From NCBI GenBank assembly GCA_030601665.1, contig JAUWBP010000054.1, positions 1 through 6,388 on the forward strand: 6,388 nt of DNA, read 5' to 3'. Positions within the stretch are counted from its first letter, which is position 1. Each line of letters begins with the position of its first letter. A program made the position numbers and the translations under genes. The notes below the pieces were generated by a model. The model was not told the origin of the DNA. It worked only from the letters and a program-made list of their open reading frames with translations, and did not search any database. Below are positions 4,860 through 6,388 of the stretch, piece by piece. The DNA comes from Hadesarchaea archaeon. Lineage in GTDB: Archaea; Hadarchaeota; Hadarchaeia; Hadarchaeales; Hadarchaeaceae.

Positions 4860-5639
4860 TTGGACGTTCTTGAGGTGACCGATCGGGCCGTCGAGCTCGC
4901 AACGCGCAAGCTCAAGCAAAAGGTCAAGGAGCTCGAGCGGGCATATGAGGATCTGAAGGCATTGGACCGGATGAAGGACGAGTTCCTTGCCATGACCGCC
5001 CACGAGCTGAAGACACCCCTGACCCCCATGTTGTCCCTCGTGCGGCAGATATTGGACAGAGACCTCGGGAAACTCAATGAGAAACAGGAGAAAGCCCTGA
5101 GGATCGTTTCCCGGGGGGCGGAGCGCCTCGGGGGTTCAATTGAAAAGATCCTGGAGATATCGAAGCTTGAATCTGGGCGGATGGAATTAAATAAGGAAAA
5201 GATACAACTGGCATCACTTATTCAGGATGTGATCGAGCAAATGAAACCATTGGCCAGGCTAAAGAAGATTACCTTAACCCAACGGATTACTAAGTTTCCC
5301 CCGGTTGAGGCCGATGGAAGACGTATGACCACCGTCCTCACGAATCTGATTGAGAATGCCATCAAATTTACCTCGGATGGAGGTAAGGTGACGGTAGAAG
5401 CCAAGCAGAGGGGGAACCGGGCCCTCGTCCAAGTGAGGGACAGGGGGATAGGCATAGCTAAAAGAGACCTCCCGAAGCTTTTCACGAAGTTTTTCCAAGT
5501 GGACCACACCAAGCCAGGGGCCGGGCTTGGACTGAGCATATCCAAGCTGCTGGTGGAAGCCCACGGTGGAAAGATACGGTGTGAGAGTAAATTGGGGAAG
5601 GGTTCGACGTTTTCCTTCACGCTGCTGGTGAAAGGATAG
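4860..5639 (+). CDS. Short soluble histidine kinase with minimal input region (kinase C)
   Basis: A 259-residue protein beginning at TTG 4860. Only about 28 residues precede the kinase module: a helix DVLEVTDRAVELA and a short coiled coil KLKQKVKELERAYE. HisKA follows with H-box TAHELKTP and phospho-acceptor His48, then the HATPase domain with N-box NLIENAIKF (Asn162, Asn166), G1 DRGIGI (194-199), FTKFFQ, and G2 GAGLGL (220-225). All residues needed for ATP binding and autophosphorylation are present. There is no sensor domain and no membrane segment, so it probably receives its signal from a partner; sensor A, which lacks a kinase domain, is a candidate. It is about 75% identical to kinase B over 230 residues, but the end of HisKA helix 1 and the hairpin (64-73) differ strongly. 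The N-terminal 15 residues resemble those of the SCP2-like protein. It ends 24 bases from the convergent rpoN stop, with no clear terminator between them. Confidence 0.92.
   Translation: MDVLEVTDRAVELATRKLKQKVKELERAYEDLKALDRMKDEFLAMTAHELKTPLTPMLSLVRQILDRDLGKLNEKQEKALRIVSRGAERLGGSIEKILEISKLESGRMELNKEKIQLASLIQDVIEQMKPLARLKKITLTQRITKFPPVEADGRRMTTVLTNLIENAIKFTSDGGKVTVEAKQRGNRALVQVRDRGIGIAKRDLPKLFTKFFQVDHTKPGAGLGLSISKLLVEAHGGKIRCESKLGKGSTFSFTLLVKG
4944..5633 (+). repeat. Kinase module, copy in kinase C
   Basis: Partner of the copy at 3641-4333. Identity is highest around the H-box, N-box, G-boxes and C-terminus, and lowest in the HisKA hairpin (7 of 10 residues differ) and the helix before LKK (6 of 10 differ). 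The 60 bases from 4921 hold 34 G+C. Confidence 0.85.
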
Positions 5640-5663
5640 TTTCCCATTCGATTAGTTTGCTCG

Positions 5664-5855
5664 CTAGCGCTTGAACTTCGCTATTTCTTCGGTCAGGTCT
5701 ACGCTTGTGAGTATCGTGCTCCTGCAGCAGTAGCGCTTGACCCCCAACTCGTCGAGCACGCGTTTGGGCTCCTCCCCCCTTTTGGCGCGCTGCTCGAACT
5801 CCTCGTACTTGTCGCCCAACAGCTTGCCGCAAGTTATACAACGAACCACCCGCAC
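5664..5855 (-). CDS. rpoN: DNA-directed RNA polymerase subunit Rpo10 (subunit N)
   Basis: From GTG 5855 the product is 63 residues, the usual size for archaeal Rpo10, the homologue of eukaryotic Rpb10. It helps hold the Rpo3-Rpo11 platform onto the large subunits in the polymerase core. The zinc site is visible: RCITCG (Cys6, Cys9) and RYCCRS (Cys43, Cys44). LGDKYEEF and VLDELGVKRYCC are family-typical. The start is set by AGGTGA (5865-5860), four bases upstream and formed by the last codon and stop of rps9. An upstream in-frame start at 5933 would add 26 residues not seen in the family and overlap rps9. It is the last gene of the ribosomal operon in this window. In many archaea rpoK follows it; here a convergent kinase gene does. 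Confidence 0.95.
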   Translation of the reverse strand: MRVVRCITCGKLLGDKYEEFEQRAKRGEEPKRVLDELGVKRYCCRSTILTSVDLTEEIAKFKR

Positions 5856-5859
5856 GTGA

Positions 5860-6258
5860 TCACCTATACGATTTTTGGTAACGGGCCCTAGCTCCGGGAC
5901 CACCGGGCTTCTTGGGCTCCTTAAAGCGCACATCGCTCTTTATCAAAGTCCAGTCGTGCTGCTTGAAAAGCTCTCGCACCTTGGGGTCACCTGACCACTT
6001 GATGAGCCCCCGCGCGATGGCCGTGCGAACGGCATCCGCCTGCCCCATGAAACCCCCGCCCTCGACATTTACCTTAATATCGACACGGTGCGCGAGGTCT
6101 GGCACCAAGTCCAAGGGCTCTAAAATTTTGAGTCGCGCGAGTTCCGGCTCGTAAACCTTGAGCGCGCGGCGGTTGATGAACACTCTCCCCTGACCATCCT
6201 TCACCGTGGCCCTAGCGAGCGCGGTCTTGCGTCTGCCAGTTGCGAGCACGACCTTCAT
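5860..6258 (-). CDS. rps9: Small ribosomal subunit protein uS9
   Basis: The product is 132 residues, a normal archaeal length. Family hallmarks are ATGRRKTALARATV at the N-terminus, GGGFMGQADAVRTAIARGL in the middle, and a basic tail ending RARYQKSYR. In known structures the tail of uS9 reaches the P-site tRNA anticodon stem, and the terminal arginine is conserved. The ATG overlaps the uL13 stop as TAATG, and GGGAGTGA (6273-6266) is a reasonable Shine-Dalgarno, so translation is probably coupled to rpl13. The stop is four bases before the rpoN start. It should be co-transcribed with both neighbours. Confidence 0.97.
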   Translation of the reverse strand: MKVVLATGRRKTALARATVKDGQGRVFINRRALKVYEPELARLKILEPLDLVPDLAHRVDIKVNVEGGGFMGQADAVRTAIARGLIKWSGDPKVRELFKQHDWTLIKSDVRFKEPKKPGGPGARARYQKSYR

Positions 6259-6388
6259 TAGAACTTCACTCCCAAGTGTTTGCTTATGTCTCCGATCCTC
6301 ATAAAGCGTCGTGTACCTAGCCGATCGAGGCCAGCTTCGGGAAGGGTTTGCATCTTCTTTCCGGCGAGCTCAGGGGGGACTCCCACGT
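6258..6388 (-). CDS. rpl13: Large ribosomal subunit protein uL13, C-terminal part (runs off the right edge)
   Basis: The minus strand from 6388 encodes the last 42 residues before TAA (6260-6258). The sequence reads GVPPELAGKKMQTLPEAGLD, then RRFMRIGDISKHLGVKF. The P-x-x-L-x-G-K-K pattern and the position directly before rps9 match archaeal uL13, a large-subunit protein. The stop overlaps the rps9 start by one base. The N-terminus lies outside the window. Confidence 0.9.
   Translation of the reverse strand, partial: VGVPPELAGKKMQTLPEAGLDRLGTRRFMRIGDISKHLGVKF

Noticed and set aside
4603..4878. A plus-strand frame running from the receiver into kinase C, including a small ATG frame at 4822
   Set aside because: It overlaps two real genes in another frame, and its product is Ser/Arg/Trp-rich shadow sequence. 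The ATG at 4822 gives only about 18 codons.
5640..5663. A terminator between kinase C and rpoN
   Set aside because: The 24 bases contain no stable inverted repeat and no long T-run on either strand.
5664..5933. A longer Rpo10 starting 26 codons upstream
   Set aside because: It would overlap rps9 and add a tail absent from Rpo10. GTG 5855 has an AGGTGA site at good spacing and gives the family-typical length.

Overview
The window comes from an archaeon. Three genes at the right end, on the minus strand, encode the C-terminus of ribosomal protein uL13, all of uS9, and RNA polymerase subunit Rpo10 (RpoN). This order is the conserved archaeal operon, and Rpo10 does not occur in bacteria. AT-rich TATA-like elements, GTG/TTG starts with AGGTGA-type Shine-Dalgarno sites, and the cytosolic PAS/GAF kinase style fit a euryarchaeal-type or uncultivated archaeal lineage. 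I cannot name the lineage from this sequence alone.

Layout, left to right. (1) At 1-195, minus strand, is the start of a gene running off the left edge; it resembles archaeal DUF7504-type RecA/KaiC-superfamily proteins. (2) At 196-386 is a divergent intergenic region with a TATA-like element, short palindromes, and a decayed remnant of the 3' end of an SCP2-like gene. (3) At 387-5639, plus strand, is a signalling cluster: a PAS-PAS-GAF sensor without a kinase domain (A); a small SCP2-like protein; a PAS-PAS-GAF-like histidine kinase (B); a single-domain CheY-like response regulator; and a short histidine kinase with almost no input region (C). (4) At 5664-6388, minus strand and convergent with the kinases, is the rpl13-rps9-rpoN operon end.

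The likely joint function is a cytosolic two-component network. B and C have all the residues needed to autophosphorylate and could both feed the one receiver encoded between them. A could regulate C or B through coiled coils, and the SCP2-like protein could bring in a lipid or other hydrophobic ligand. These links are inferred from gene order and domain content only.

The cluster looks built by duplication and module swapping. The first PAS domains of A and B are about 86% identical, and the similarity continues upstream of both start codons into the end of an SCP2-like gene, intact before B and broken before A. The kinase modules of B and C are about 75% identical without gaps. Near-identical DNA encoding the ITELKRxEE linker sits at the PAS borders. 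The SCP2-like protein and kinase C also share an N-terminal segment of about 15 residues. I found no tRNA, rRNA, CRISPR array or insertion sequence.
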